Shown here: positions 1 through 10,000 of the stretch, piece by piece | How positions within the stretch are numbered: position 1 is the first letter of the stretch | Layout: the number at the start of each line of letters is the position of its first letter | Assembly: GCA_030538475.1 (NCBI GenBank) | Contig: JAUNTX010000003.1 | Location: 186,001-250,000 of the forward strand | DNA length: 64,000 bases | Source of the DNA: Dermabacter sp. | Lineage (GTDB): Bacteria > Actinomycetota > Actinomycetes > Actinomycetales > Dermabacteraceae | Reading direction: 5' to 3' | Program-made: the position numbers and the translations under genes | The notes under the pieces: generated by a model | The model's input: the letters and a program-made list of their open reading frames with translations, nothing else | Database searches by the model: none | What the model was told of the DNA's origin: nothing

Positions 1-2
1 CG

Positions 3-1073
3 ATGGCCAACAGCGGCGGCGGCGTGATCGTCTTCGGCGTGCGCGAGTCACAGAAGGCAGCGACCGAGCGTGTCGATGTCGGCGAGTGCGACGAAGCCTA
101 CGAGCGGACCTTGCGCAGCGCCGCGATCACCGCCATCTCCCCACCCGTGTTCGGGCTGAATGTCTACCGTCTCGGCGATGGTGCCAAACGTGCAGTCGTG
201 GTGGAGGTTCCAGCAAGCATCGACGGCCCGCACCTGATCTACCGCAACGACTACTTCGGTGCCCCCATCCGGAACGACTCAGATACCGTATGGATGAAGG
301 AACGACAGATCGAGGCGATGTACCGGGCGCGGTTCGATGAACGGCGACACGCCACAGAGGCGCTGGACAACCTGTTCACCGAGACAGCCAGTGGCCGCGA
401 CACCAACAAACGAGCCTGGTTGATTGCTGCTGCCCATCCGCGCGTGCCGCGCTTCCGGGATCGGCTGACTCGCGATCAGGCCCGGGAAGTGCTGTCCAAG
501 ACAGAGGGGCTTGCTCTGACCTACGCCGGTCGAGGAGGGATTCACCCGCTGGAGAGCGTGGACAGGCACAACCCTCGCCCGGGCTTGCGACGCTGGGTAG
601 CGGTCAATACCGCGACTGGTGACCGCTCGACGTGGAAGGAGGCGTGGCTGAGCATTCACCACGACGGCTCGGTCACACTGGCAGCCGCAGTCGGCGGGCA
701 TCGCATGAGCAGCGACGGCTACTTCGAGGGCTCACAGGTTCAGTCGGCCGCGATCGAATGCGCGATCGCCGACCTCATGGGACTGATCCGCACCACTGGC
801 GAAACCACCGGGAACGACGAGTACGACCTGCGTGTTGGCATCGACTGGACCGGCAACGAACCGCTGATGATCCTCACGACCGACAACCACGGATTCACGT
901 ATGACGGCGTATCAACCCCGCTGCATCACTACACAGCCGTGGAAACAACCGTGAACGCGGCGGAATCAGCTCTTGACTTCTACTGGCACGTTCACGACCT
1001 CGCCCAAGACTGCATCAACCAAGGCGGCGTCTCGAACGTGAGGATGATCCGACCGCCGGATCGAGACGCATAG
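3..1073 (+). CDS. Schlafen-like AlbA_2 domain protein, 5'-truncated by window edge
   Basis: The visible protein opens with ANSGGGVIVFGV, the typical AlbA_2 (Schlafen-type, formerly ATPase-like) motif, which normally lies some tens of residues from the N-terminus. The first ATG at position 3 is therefore probably internal and the true start lies left of the window. The remaining 350 or so residues match nothing I can name; a substrate-binding or effector role is possible. Prokaryotic AlbA_2 proteins are mixed: some are regulators, others accompany defence systems. It sits at the left of the ICE cargo, on the opposite strand to the ABC-type operon that follows. Assignment of the domain is fairly secure; the function is unknown. 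Confidence 0.6.
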   Translation: MANSGGGVIVFGVRESQKAATERVDVGECDEAYERTLRSAAITAISPPVFGLNVYRLGDGAKRAVVVEVPASIDGPHLIYRNDYFGAPIRNDSDTVWMKERQIEAMYRARFDERRHATEALDNLFTETASGRDTNKRAWLIAAAHPRVPRFRDRLTRDQAREVLSKTEGLALTYAGRGGIHPLESVDRHNPRPGLRRWVAVNTATGDRSTWKEAWLSIHHDGSVTLAAAVGGHRMSSDGYFEGSQVQSAAIECAIADLMGLIRTTGETTGNDEYDLRVGIDWTGNEPLMILTTDNHGFTYDGVSTPLHHYTAVETTVNAAESALDFYWHVHDLAQDCINQGGVSNVRMIRPPDRDA

Positions 1074-1092
1074 AGGGGAAGTCGGCGCGAGG

Positions 1093-1302
1093 TCAAGAAC
1101 CCTTGGACTGAATCTTGCGAGTCTCGGCAATCTCGCTCCTGCACTGCTGGGCTCGCGATTCCCCCATGTCTTGCAGCGTGAATCTGATGAGCAGTTGGCA
1201 GAGCTTGTCCACATCCGGCGGGTCGCGGTGCTCCGCTCGGACGGTGAGTACTCGATCCTCCCGACGGCGCCGAGTGGTCTTCTTCACATACTTGCGGGCC
1301 AT
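1093..1302 (-). CDS. small basic ICE-associated protein, paralogue of the 32,398 gene
   Basis: A 69-residue protein beginning MARKYVKKTTRRRRED and rich in Arg and Lys. It shares a pattern (R..V..E.R..PD..KL.QLLI/FI) with the 66-residue protein encoded at 32,398-32,598 just before the integrase, so the two look like members of one family. Its ATG overlaps the TGA of the upstream membrane-protein gene as TGATG, which indicates translational coupling. Function is unknown. A second copy at the far left of the cargo could mark part of another, degraded ICE end or an accretion event. Confidence 0.6.
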   Translation of the reverse strand: MARKYVKKTTRRRREDRVLTVRAEHRDPPDVDKLCQLLIRFTLQDMGESRAQQCRSEIAETRKIQSKGS

Positions 1303-1661
1303 CACGCGACCCCGCTTCCCACGAGTGCATCCTGGTTGCGGCGGGTGGCGCGGCGAGCAAGGCGTTCCTGGCTCCTGACACGGAGCAGCAAGACGATGCT
1401 GACGGGACCGATCCACAGCATCTTGAAGCCGCTCCACGCGCAGATGAGAACGACCAGGTTCAGCCAGCCAGGGCCGCCGGCGCCGATGATCGTGGTGCAC
1501 CAGTAGGCGGCGCCGAAGTACAGAATCGCGAGCAGCATTGCTGGCACGCCCCACTTGAGGCCGACGCGGGTGCGGATGAGGTCGAGCACGATGTTGCTCG
1601 GCATGTAGCGACGCATGAAGTCGCGGATATGGATGCTGGCTGCCAGCAATAGGCGGATCAT
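1302..1661 (-). CDS. small membrane protein of ICE type
   Basis: A 119-residue protein with two clear hydrophobic segments, around residues 38-60 (GVPAMLLAILYFGAAYWC) and 66-93, a basic N-terminal stretch and an Arg-rich tail. Proteins of this general build are common in actinobacterial ICEs and are often given arbitrary names; I do not recognise a defined function. An AG-rich GAGAGGG lies just ahead of the ATG. It is the first gene of a two-gene unit with the small basic protein that overlaps its stop codon. A longer overlapping frame covering the same stretch was rejected. Confidence 0.6.
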   Translation of the reverse strand: MIRLLLAASIHIRDFMRRYMPSNIVLDLIRTRVGLKWGVPAMLLAILYFGAAYWCTTIIGAGGPGWLNLVVLICAWSGFKMLWIGPVSIVLLLRVRSQERLARRATRRNQDALVGSGVA

Positions 1662-1912
1662 GGGATGGCCCTCTCTTCACGCGCGAAAACGTCTGTGAGA
1701 CGGTGCGTTGAAGAGTGACCCGAAGGTCTGCCGCGAACGGCCCACTGTGAAGGAGGAAGCCGCCTCATCGGTCAGTCTACGTCCGGCTCGCCACGAAGGG
1801 AACCGGTTGGTCGATCCCAGAGTGATAGCCCCGCGCAGGGACAACCTCAGACACACCCCGTCGGTCTCCGGAAGCTGTACCCTCTTCGCTCATCAGCTCC
1901 TCCGTTACTCAC

Positions 1913-3841
1913 TCACTTAGCGGAGGTATCAATGGTCTGTACAGCCTCCCGACCTGGATGATGGACGGTCGGGACTGTTGGGTGGTCGTAATCGAAGTCG
2001 AGCTGCGCGTAATCTCGGCGGTAGGTAGCTGGTAGTTCGTTGTCACCGACGATTACCTGCACCCGGCCCTCCGCCGCATCGGCCATAGTGACCAACTTCC
2101 GGTAGAGAGCCGCGGACAGATCGTCGTTGTCGTTGAGGGAAGTGCGGGGGCTATCCATCAGGAGGAACGCAGGGAAGTGTGTGTCGCGGAGGCGCAGCGC
2201 CACATTCATGAGCGATATCCAGTACGCAATCTGTGTTGCGGTTCGAACGCCGCCGACGGGACTGAACTTGTGGAAAGGCTTGCCGTTCAGGACTGGCAGG
2301 TAACTCTTGCGGTCAACCGTGGCGGTGCTGACTCCAGGCACGCCGATCGTCCCGACAAGTTCGGCGAACTCGCTATCAAGTTCATCGAAGACTTCAGTTC
2401 GCCTTCTCTCCAAGAGTCCTTCCTGGTCCCTGAGCTCCAGTTTTAGGGCTTCAAGCTGCTCCTTCAGGGCGGTCGCGTGTCGTTCGAGGTCATCTGCTCG
2501 ATCCCACTGAAGGAGGGTCTTTTCGAGCTCTTGCTGGAGGGCTTGTGACTGAGCGGACTCCGCGGTGGCATCCGCGTAGGCCTGAAGCTGTGGGGTGATG
2601 CGCTCCCTCGTGCGAGTCTCGATGTTCTGGGTAAGGTCGGATATTAGGGCTTGGCGACTATCCATTGATTGAGCCGCGGCAGCAATTTCTAGCGACAATG
2701 CCGCGATCTGATTGTCGATCTCTTGTGCTTGCGCCGTAATCTGTTCCTGCTCGTAGGTTGACGCTTCGTCAGATGAGCGGGGTTGGACAGGATCATCTTG
2801 GAGGCAGACCCGACACGTGTGAGCAGGGACAGACCGGTTCTTTAGGCTCTGAAGACAGCGGGGGCACACGGCGAACTCGATCTCTGCAAGCCGCTCTCCG
2901 GCTGATTGCATTCTCGCGAGTCGCTCGATGTCCTGTGACAGCAGTGCACGCTCACGCGAGTAGTCTGATTTCTGCTGCTGTAGTAGCGCAAGGGAGGTCT
3001 GAGCCTCCGCGAATGACCTCTCTGCCTCGCCGAGAAGTTGGCGAAGGGTCTGGGTTTCCCGGTCGATCGCCGGGCCTGTCATTGAACGTATAGAGTCCAA
3101 TGTGCGCTCTGCGCGTTGGAGTTGGTCAACCGCCGCCAGTTGGGCACGTTCGGCATCAATTCGGCTTTGAGTTCTGCTGTCGGCTAGAAACTGAGTGACC
3201 ACGGCGAAACTGCGATCTGCTTCCTCCCAGTCCGCGCGAGTCTTTGCCACTTGAGACTGCAACTCCAGAATCTGAGGATTCGTGATATCGAATAGTACCT
3301 CAAATACCGCCTTTCGCTTCGGCTGGTAGTACGAGTCGCCACTTCCGGCGATTTGCTTGTTTATCTCTCCTTGCGACACGTACATGTACTTGATGATGTC
3401 GTTGAAGGTTATCCGCGCACCCTGGTTAGTGCTTCCGTTTGCCTTGGCCGCTGCCCGCATGTCGTCGGGCAAATCCATCGCCGCGAGCAACAGGGAACTC
3501 AGGGAGGGCTCTTGGCGATCAACGAAGTGATCCTCAAGCTGCACCTGCTCTTGCAGGTCATAGACACGTACGCGATTCGAGTCGGGTGACGAAGTGCTAC
3601 GTGTCAGCGCAAGCTCGCGGTCGCCGATCTTGATGTCCAGAGTCACCGCTGTGACGCTGGTATCAACAACATCGGCAAGCAGCGCATCACCGCCGAGTCC
3701 GTGTTTGACGAGCTCGAAGAGCGTGCTCTTGCCAACCCCCACGCTGCCGGCCAGAACCGTGAGCGCTGATGGGAAGGAGTACTCGACCGGCCCGCCGACA
3801 GTTGCCAAAGCGACCCGGTTGATCCGGAATGGTGTGCTCAT
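1913..3841 (-). CDS. Rad50/SMC-like ATPase with zinc hook (ABC-three-component type)
   Basis: A 642-residue protein with an N-terminal Walker A (GSVGVGKST, residues 32-40), long Glu/Gln/Arg-rich coiled-coil arms, a central zinc hook with CPRC (326-329) and CRVC (343-346), then a C-terminal lobe with GGVRTATQIAYW as a possible signature region and LLMDSP as Walker B. This is the layout of a Rad50-like ABC ATPase. It is the last gene of a three-gene operon and its ATG overlaps the preceding stop (ATGA). With the upstream nuclease-like and wHTH-like proteins it fits the ABC-three-component (ABC-3C) conflict systems, in which the ATPase is thought to sense DNA and control an effector. Defence is inferred from architecture. 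The operon is visibly less GC-rich than the ICE backbone. Confidence 0.8.
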   Translation of the reverse strand: MSTPFRINRVALATVGGPVEYSFPSALTVLAGSVGVGKSTLFELVKHGLGGDALLADVVDTSVTAVTLDIKIGDRELALTRSTSSPDSNRVRVYDLQEQVQLEDHFVDRQEPSLSSLLLAAMDLPDDMRAAAKANGSTNQGARITFNDIIKYMYVSQGEINKQIAGSGDSYYQPKRKAVFEVLFDITNPQILELQSQVAKTRADWEEADRSFAVVTQFLADSRTQSRIDAERAQLAAVDQLQRAERTLDSIRSMTGPAIDRETQTLRQLLGEAERSFAEAQTSLALLQQQKSDYSRERALLSQDIERLARMQSAGERLAEIEFAVCPRCLQSLKNRSVPAHTCRVCLQDDPVQPRSSDEASTYEQEQITAQAQEIDNQIAALSLEIAAAAQSMDSRQALISDLTQNIETRTRERITPQLQAYADATAESAQSQALQQELEKTLLQWDRADDLERHATALKEQLEALKLELRDQEGLLERRRTEVFDELDSEFAELVGTIGVPGVSTATVDRKSYLPVLNGKPFHKFSPVGGVRTATQIAYWISLMNVALRLRDTHFPAFLLMDSPRTSLNDNDDLSAALYRKLVTMADAAEGRVQVIVGDNELPATYRRDYAQLDFDYDHPTVPTVHHPGREAVQTIDTSAK

Positions 3842-4410
3842 TTGATCAACTCTCGGTGCGGGCGGTCCATCAGGGCAGGAAGGCGGCTATAGATCAGGTT
3901 CTTTAGCGACGACCCATTGAGCCCTGCTGATGCTTCTGCAATCGCGATGCAGCGGTCTCGGATGTCTCCCCACTCCGCTGAGGTGGCCAACTCGGACGCA
4001 AGTCGCTTCCCGGCGGGAGTGGGACTGAGTGCGACGCTGCCTTTGCGTCCTTTCACGTACCGAAGTAGGCCACGTCCTACGAGCGCCCCAATAACTGGGT
4101 AATAGCGGTCATCCCACGGGCCGTACTTGTACCGGGTCATCGGCGCCTCTACATCGGTCGCGGTCAGACTGGAGGCTTGGTTTAGGTGGAGGCGGTGGTC
4201 ATTGGCACTCAGCTGATCGAGGACAAGCGGCCCCAGCGCAGGATACCGGGCTAAGAAGTCGAGTTTCGCGAGCTTGGTCAGCCCATCCAGTTTTCGGTTG
4301 TGCCCCGGTGTTGCTGTGACGGCATCGACCAGGAGAAGCACGCGAGTCTGGTGATAGGCGAGGTCTGCTCGCAGTTCCTCCAGATGCTCTGCCAAGAGGT
4401 CACGATCCAT
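3838..4410 (-). CDS. ABC-three-component system middle component (predicted)
   Basis: About 190 residues and no transmembrane segment. The stretch RYKYGPWDDRYYPVIGALVGRGLLRYVKGRKG reads as a winged-helix element with a basic wing, and the protein sits between a nuclease-like and an ABC-ATPase gene. That position and size fit the middle component of ABC-3C systems, which bridges sensor ATPase and effector. I prefer the ATG at 4410 because AGGGGG lies at suitable distance upstream; a GTG at 4419 is an alternative. It overlaps the upstream gene by about 11 bases and the downstream gene by 4, so translation is probably coupled. Function is inferred mainly from context. Confidence 0.6.
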   Translation of the reverse strand: MDRDLLAEHLEELRADLAYHQTRVLLLVDAVTATPGHNRKLDGLTKLAKLDFLARYPALGPLVLDQLSANDHRLHLNQASSLTATDVEAPMTRYKYGPWDDRYYPVIGALVGRGLLRYVKGRKGSVALSPTPAGKRLASELATSAEWGDIRDRCIAIAEASAGLNGSSLKNLIYSRLPALMDRPHRELIK

Positions 4411-5863
4411 CCGAGGCACCCCCTGGTGCGACCGACTTGGCGATTTCCGATTCCACGTCGAACTTGTCGCTGAACCATACGTGGCAGCGGGCAGTCAGTT
4501 CACAGATTCCTCCGAGCCCTAAATCGCCGTCGAGCTGAAATGGAGATAGCTCGGTTTCGGACTCCTGTAGTCGAGTTGAGAGCGCGGCCCAGAGCTCAGC
4601 ACCCCACTGGCCCGTAACACTACGGTTGCGGTGGGTCTCCTCATCGGCGATTCGGTGGAGCGTCCGCTCAAGTCGATTTACTTCGGCTAGGCCGCCTGGT
4701 GCACTGTTGCGCCGTTCCCGACGGTATCCGGAGTATGCGAGTCGGAGCCGTTCGGCGCGTTCAATACTTGTTTCGGCGCACCCGCCGTGTGCCATCTTGG
4801 CGCTGAGCTTCGTTCGTCGCGGGGGTGTGGAGATAGGTTGATACGCGAGCGGATGGGTGACCGCAGCTGTTATCGCAATCTCGATATCCGCCAAGGTGAC
4901 GGTGCGTTCTTCCACCGTCGTAGATGAAGGTGATGAACTCGGGGCAGAGGCGCCCACTATGGGAAGGCCACCTCGCTCGGTTGTTCCACCGGCTCGCATC
5001 CGAATTCTGAAGACTTGGAGTACGGCCTGCCAGACGGCCACCGAGACAGCCGCAGGTTGTCCAAGCTTTGCAACCAGAGGCTGGGCATACAGGCTGGGAG
5101 CCGCGTGATTGGTCATTGTGCGCCCAGGGCGTCCTTGATCAATTCTGAGGACGAGTAGGAACTCCCGCGCCTTGGCGCGATGAGAATCGGAGATGGTGAG
5201 GTCTTTCGAACGTGCACCTGAGGCTGCTTGCCATTCGCTTGGCAGGTTCTTCCTGTACATCATCAGTGCGCGGCAAACGGCGTCTACGCACTTCGTTAGT
5301 TTCTGTTCTTGTTCCGGTGAGAGAGTGCCACCAGACGCAAGGGAACATAAGAAGTCGCGGCAATTAGCCAGGTCTGTCGCCTCGCCTGCGGCGGTGGCTG
5401 CATTGGTGACCAGGCGGGCCGCGGCCTTACATCCCACCATCAGCCAACGCGCAAAGAGGTGTCCTATGCCGCCGTCGATGACGAGACTCGAAATGTCCTT
5501 CCACGGCCCAGACGCGGGTTCTCGATGTTTGGCCGACACGAGTTCGGCTTCGGTGCCGAGTCGAATGACCCAGTCTTCGTGGTACTCGCAGATGATCTGT
5601 ATCTCCGAGCTGTTGAGGTTGCTCCACTCCCCATTGCAGCGCTGCAGGTGGACTGCGAGTCCGTCGGCCGCACCCATCGCGGCTTGCCACTCGTAGCGGT
5701 CGGCCGTCTGTGCGCCAGCATCGTCCGTAGGGGGCAAGTTCAGGAGCGTGTCGATCGCTGTCAGTGACGAGCCTGCGCGATCGAGGTCGGGGCCGGACTC
5801 TGAGCGGGTCTCCGCATCCTTCGCCTCAGGAACACCGTGCTCATTCGCTGAGGTTGTAGACAC
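4400..5863 (-). CDS. DUF4297-like PD-(D/E)xK nuclease, effector of ABC-3C operon (predicted)
   Basis: About 487 residues. After a low-complexity N-terminus of roughly 55 residues comes YEWQAAMGAADGL, then ICEYHEDWVI and, 15 residues on, VSAKHRE. That spacing resembles the dsDUF4297/Cap4-type restriction-endonuclease fold, in which an acidic pair (E98/D99 if numbering starts at 5869) and a lysine (K114) form the catalytic core. The C-terminal 350 residues are mostly helical with no motif I recognise. First gene of the three-gene operon. GTG at 5863 is chosen because GAGGAG lies 6 bases upstream; the GTG at 5869 is too close to it. A nucleolytic effector role is inference. Confidence 0.6.
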   Translation of the reverse strand: MSTTSANEHGVPEAKDAETRSESGPDLDRAGSSLTAIDTLLNLPPTDDAGAQTADRYEWQAAMGAADGLAVHLQRCNGEWSNLNSSEIQIICEYHEDWVIRLGTEAELVSAKHREPASGPWKDISSLVIDGGIGHLFARWLMVGCKAAARLVTNAATAAGEATDLANCRDFLCSLASGGTLSPEQEQKLTKCVDAVCRALMMYRKNLPSEWQAASGARSKDLTISDSHRAKAREFLLVLRIDQGRPGRTMTNHAAPSLYAQPLVAKLGQPAAVSVAVWQAVLQVFRIRMRAGGTTERGGLPIVGASAPSSSPSSTTVEERTVTLADIEIAITAAVTHPLAYQPISTPPRRTKLSAKMAHGGCAETSIERAERLRLAYSGYRRERRNSAPGGLAEVNRLERTLHRIADEETHRNRSVTGQWGAELWAALSTRLQESETELSPFQLDGDLGLGGICELTARCHVWFSDKFDVESEIAKSVAPGGASDGS

Positions 5864-6020
5864 GCTCACCTCCTCGTCCGAGTGTCACATGGCCCCAATC
5901 CTATGAGACGACGCGCCCAAGTATCGCGATCACGGCGGCGCGGGTCGCGCGCAGTTGCTCGCGGCGACGGCAGATTGCCGCGTACCTCGTGGGTGACCGT
6001 CGAGCGAGAGGGCACCGACC

Positions 6021-7025
6021 ATGACGACGCTGGCAGACCAGATTCAGGGAGAGCGGATGGCGCGAATCGCGCTGTCGATGATGGCCGAGCCCAACGACGC
6101 AGCGACCGGGCATATCCTCGCCCACGTCGGTGGGATCGAGACGTTGCGGCTGATTGAGTCCGACGATCCGGTGCCTGGTCTTGCTCGTGCCGACGTGCTG
6201 ATGTGGCGTGAACGCCTCACTGCACGGGTCACGCCGGACCTACCCCGCCAGGTCGCCGAGGCTCAGGACGGTGAGTTCGGCACGCTTATCCCGGCAGACA
6301 AGGACTGGCCTACTGCACTGGATGACTTGGGCGACCGTGCCCCGTATCTACTGTGGACTCGTGGAGCGACCTCGTTCCTGACAACGGCCCTGAGTGATCG
6401 CGTCACGATCACCGGCTCCCGCGCCTCGACTTCCTACGGCGAGCACGTCACCCGCGAGCTGGCGGCAGGCATGGCCGACGAAGAACGCATTGTCATCGCT
6501 GGCGGTGCCTACGGGATCGAAGCCGCGGCGCATCGGAGCGTGCTCACCGCGGCGGGCCAGACCATCGCCGTGCTCCCCAGTGGCCTGGATCGCCCCTACC
6601 CGGCTGCACATGCGGACCTTCTACGCCAGATCGGCGAAGTGGGCCTGCTGGTGAGCGAGCTGCCGCCAGGGACAACGCCGACCATGCACAGGTTCACCGC
6701 TAAGAACCGGCTGATGGCTGCACTCTCGGGCGCTTCGATCATCCCGGAGGCCGGCGTGCGGTCAGGGTCGAGAACCGTCGTTCTGACCGCCCGCAACCTC
6801 GGCCGAGGAATCGGCGCGGTGCCCGGGCCGGTGACCAGTGCCGCGAGCAGCGGGCCGAATGAACTCATTCGACAAGGCTTCGCGATCCTCATCGCCCAGA
6901 CCAGCGACCTCATTTCCCTGCTCGATGCGGATGAGACACCGGCTCGAACCATCGGACGGTCCAGTCTTGACAGTGAACTGAGCCACCGGCGCTCTACGCC
7001 GGGTTCAGAGGCCCGCTCGATTTGA
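6021..7025 (+). CDS. dprA: DprA-like DNA-processing protein
   Basis: A 334-residue protein with the DprA/Smf Rossmann-like signatures in order: VTITGSRASTSYGEH, IVIAGGAYGIEAAAH, LPSGLDRPYPAAH, RFTAKNRLMAALSGA, GSRTVVLTARN, VPGPVTSAASSGPNELI. DprA proteins bind single-stranded DNA and load RecA during natural transformation. ICE copies next to relaxase genes are common in actinobacteria and presumably handle incoming transfer strands. Gene direction is convergent with the relaxase and the two are separated by only 37 bases. The C-terminus is short and lacks an obvious winged-helix domain. The chromosomal dprA is probably elsewhere, so this is likely a mobile paralogue. Confidence 0.85.
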   Translation: MTTLADQIQGERMARIALSMMAEPNDAATGHILAHVGGIETLRLIESDDPVPGLARADVLMWRERLTARVTPDLPRQVAEAQDGEFGTLIPADKDWPTALDDLGDRAPYLLWTRGATSFLTTALSDRVTITGSRASTSYGEHVTRELAAGMADEERIVIAGGAYGIEAAAHRSVLTAAGQTIAVLPSGLDRPYPAAHADLLRQIGEVGLLVSELPPGTTPTMHRFTAKNRLMAALSGASIIPEAGVRSGSRTVVLTARNLGRGIGAVPGPVTSAASSGPNELIRQGFAILIAQTSDLISLLDADETPARTIGRSSLDSELSHRRSTPGSEARSI

Positions 7026-7062
7026 CCTCTCTTACGCATCGCCTGATAGGGCGGCGGGTCGG

Positions 7063-10000
7063 TTACAGGCCGCGGGCCGGGGTGATGCCGCTGGGGCGGA
7101 CCTGCTCCGTTGTTGGGTCGTCGCTGGCGATGGACTGCGCGCGGTCGAGTGCAGCGCGTGCTCGTGCGGCATCGATCTTCTGGCCGGTGCTTTCTGGCGC
7201 CGGACCAAGTGGTGCCCGCTCGTCGGTGATCTGGTAGCGGTCCCGATACGTCGCCACGACAGCGGCGACGCGACGCCACGCCTTTCGTTGGTTCAGGCCT
7301 TTCGGTTCGGGGCCAAGTTGTGCCGTCCAGGGTGCCTTGTCGGCGAGCGCGCCGGTGAGTACGGCCTCGGCTCGGGCTTCGATCAGTTCGTGGCGGTCGT
7401 CCAGGGCTTGGCGCATCTCGTCGGCCATCGGCCCGCCTGCGTATGGAACGAGGCCGGCGATGAGCCGAGGCGGTTTGCGGGTACGGCCGGACCCGGCCGG
7501 CCGGCTGGTGGCACGGGTGACGCGGGCGTGGATCACCGATGCGATGTCGTCGGCATCGTCCAGCCCGCGTGCGGCGATCAGGCGCGGCAGCAGGGTGTCA
7601 AGGTCGTGGTGGTTGGCTTCGGCGTGCCGTAGCTCAGCGGATAGGGCTGGGTAGGCGTCGGAGTTGAGCACGGCATCGACCTGCTCGCCGGTGAGTCCAG
7701 CAGCGGTGAGCAGGGTGGCCCAGCGGTCGTGTTGGGCGGCTTGGGCGATGGTTTCGTACTCGGCGGCGAGCTGGCCGATGTTGCTCCACCGTTCCTGTTC
7801 GGCGGTGATCGTTTCGTGCGCGGACAGTTCGGCGCCGATGTGTTGGATCACGCCGTAGAGCACCGACCGTTCGGTGGCGTCCGGGTTGTCGCTGGGGTGC
7901 GGCACCTTGTGGCTGTCGTCGGGCCGGTCGAGGACGACGTAGGCGTAGTTTCCGTCCGCGCCGCGGGTCATGGCGACGTAGAAGTTCTCCCGCGTCGTGG
8001 TCGCGGTGGCGATGACGTGCGCGGTATCGGTGGTTACGCCCTGGGCGCGGTGCGCGGTGATGGCGTAGCCGAGGTCGAGGTGTTCGGCCACGTAGTCGGC
8101 GGGCAGGACGATCCCGCCACGGAGTCGGCGACCGATGGGGCGGATGCTGACCGACCCGTCCGCGTGGACGCCGGTCACGGTCCAGCGGTCGCCGTTGCGG
8201 ACCCAGGATCGGCCGTTGCGTAGGCGGCGGTCGTTGTGGCGGGTGATGACCAGATCGCCTTCGGACACGGCGGTGCCGTCGTGCAGCCCGACTTCACGGG
8301 TGCCGTGCACGGTGCCGTCGATGATTCGGTCTGCTCGTGCGCGGGCGTTGAGGGCGGTGACGGTCTCGTGGGTTTCGGCGACGAGGATCGACGCTCGCCC
8401 GGTGGCGAGGTCGTGCCGCCATGCGGTGTAGGCGGCGTCGATCATGGCTTCTTGGTCGCCGCCGGTGATGCGGTCGTGGTCGATGAGGGTGTCGATCGCC
8501 TCGGGGCGTCCGTGGCGGAGTTGGAGGGAGGTGGTCTTCTCCCACTCGTGGGTGAAGCGGTGGATGTCGAGCAGTTCGGGGGTGTCGTCGCGGGCGTGGA
8601 CGAGCATCGAGAATGCTCCGCCGGCGTCGACCGATTGGAGTTGTCCCCAGTCACCGACCAACAGGACTTTCGCGCCGGTCTGGTCGGCTTCGGCGGTGAT
8701 GCGGTCGAGGGAGGCGGTGCCGGCCAGGGATGCCTCGTCGATGATGACGAGCTGGCCCGCCTCGAACGTGGTTCCGTGCATGAGGTGGTTCTGCCACCAC
8801 TTCGCCGTGTTCTCCGTGACGATTCCTAGATCGTCGGCGAGGACCTGCGCTGCCACGGCGGAAGGTGCGAGTCCGACGACCGAGCCGGGGCCATGCTCGT
8901 GCTCCCACGCGCGGCGCAGTGCTGACATAGCGGTCGTCTTGCCCGCACCGGCTGGGCCGACCAACACATCGAGGGCGCGGCCGGAGACAGCGATCGCCGC
9001 CAGGGCTTCGGCTTGATCCTCGCCGAGCATCCGGCCTCGCGCGTCGGGGCGGCTGGTGATCTGCTCGACGGTCTCCAACGACACCACCGGCCCAGTGATC
9101 GACTCGGCGCGGGCCAGGAGTCGGTCTTCGGCGGCGAGCAGGGCTTCGGACGAGAACAGCACGGAGGCGTGCGGCCGGAACCGTGAGGTGCCATCGGCTC
9201 GCCGGAGCTGCACCGGGCTGGACGCGAGTTCGGGCGGGGTCAGGCGCAGCGAGGCTTGTTCGGCGGCATCGACCACGAGCCCGGTGATCGCCTCCCGATC
9301 CAGCATCGAGGCGAACCGCCAGCCCATCAACTGCCGGGATGCTTCGGCGTGCAGGTTCCAGCGCGTCCACGTCGACCGCTTCTCACTCACCGTCGCCATC
9401 ACCGACAGGCCGACCTCACGCACGACATCCAGCGGCACGTCGTCAGCCCGCAACACCCGAGCCGGTGCATCTGCTGCCTGATGGGTGAGGGCGCGTGCCC
9501 AGCCCGTCGCATCCTGCCCGAGCACCCGAGCAGCGCGCTGCCGCCATTGGCGGGTGAGGACCGCGAGCGAGTGGATGTGCTTCTCAGGCCGAGTCGCCAA
9601 GGTCGCTTGGGCACGGAGCTTCAACACGACCCGGGCCGAAGGCTGCCTTCCGTGCGTGGCGACGTACTCGGCGATGAGGCGATCCTTCTCAGCCTCAATG
9701 TGCCGTGACCGGGTGGAGAACTCACCGATCAGTTCTTCGGCGACGCCAACGAGTTCCCAGGCCGGGTTGCGGTCCCGTCCCCGGTCACGGGTCTCCCATT
9801 CGACGCCGAGGGTGCGGGTGAGCTGGTCGGCCAGGGCGGCGTTGTAGAGCTCGGAGACCGCAACAACCGCGGCGTGCATCGGCCGCCCCGCGAGGGCACG
9901 CCACTTCCCGTCTTGGGCTGTCTTGACCTTGTTGCTGATGACGACGTGGGTGTGCAACTGCGGATCGCCCGCCCGGCTGTCGTAGTGGTCGAACGCGGTT

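Noticed and set aside
1708..1920. 70-residue frame between the membrane-protein gene and the ABC operon
   Set aside because: No ribosome-binding site, low-information sequence and no context; the gap 1,662-1,912 is probably non-coding.
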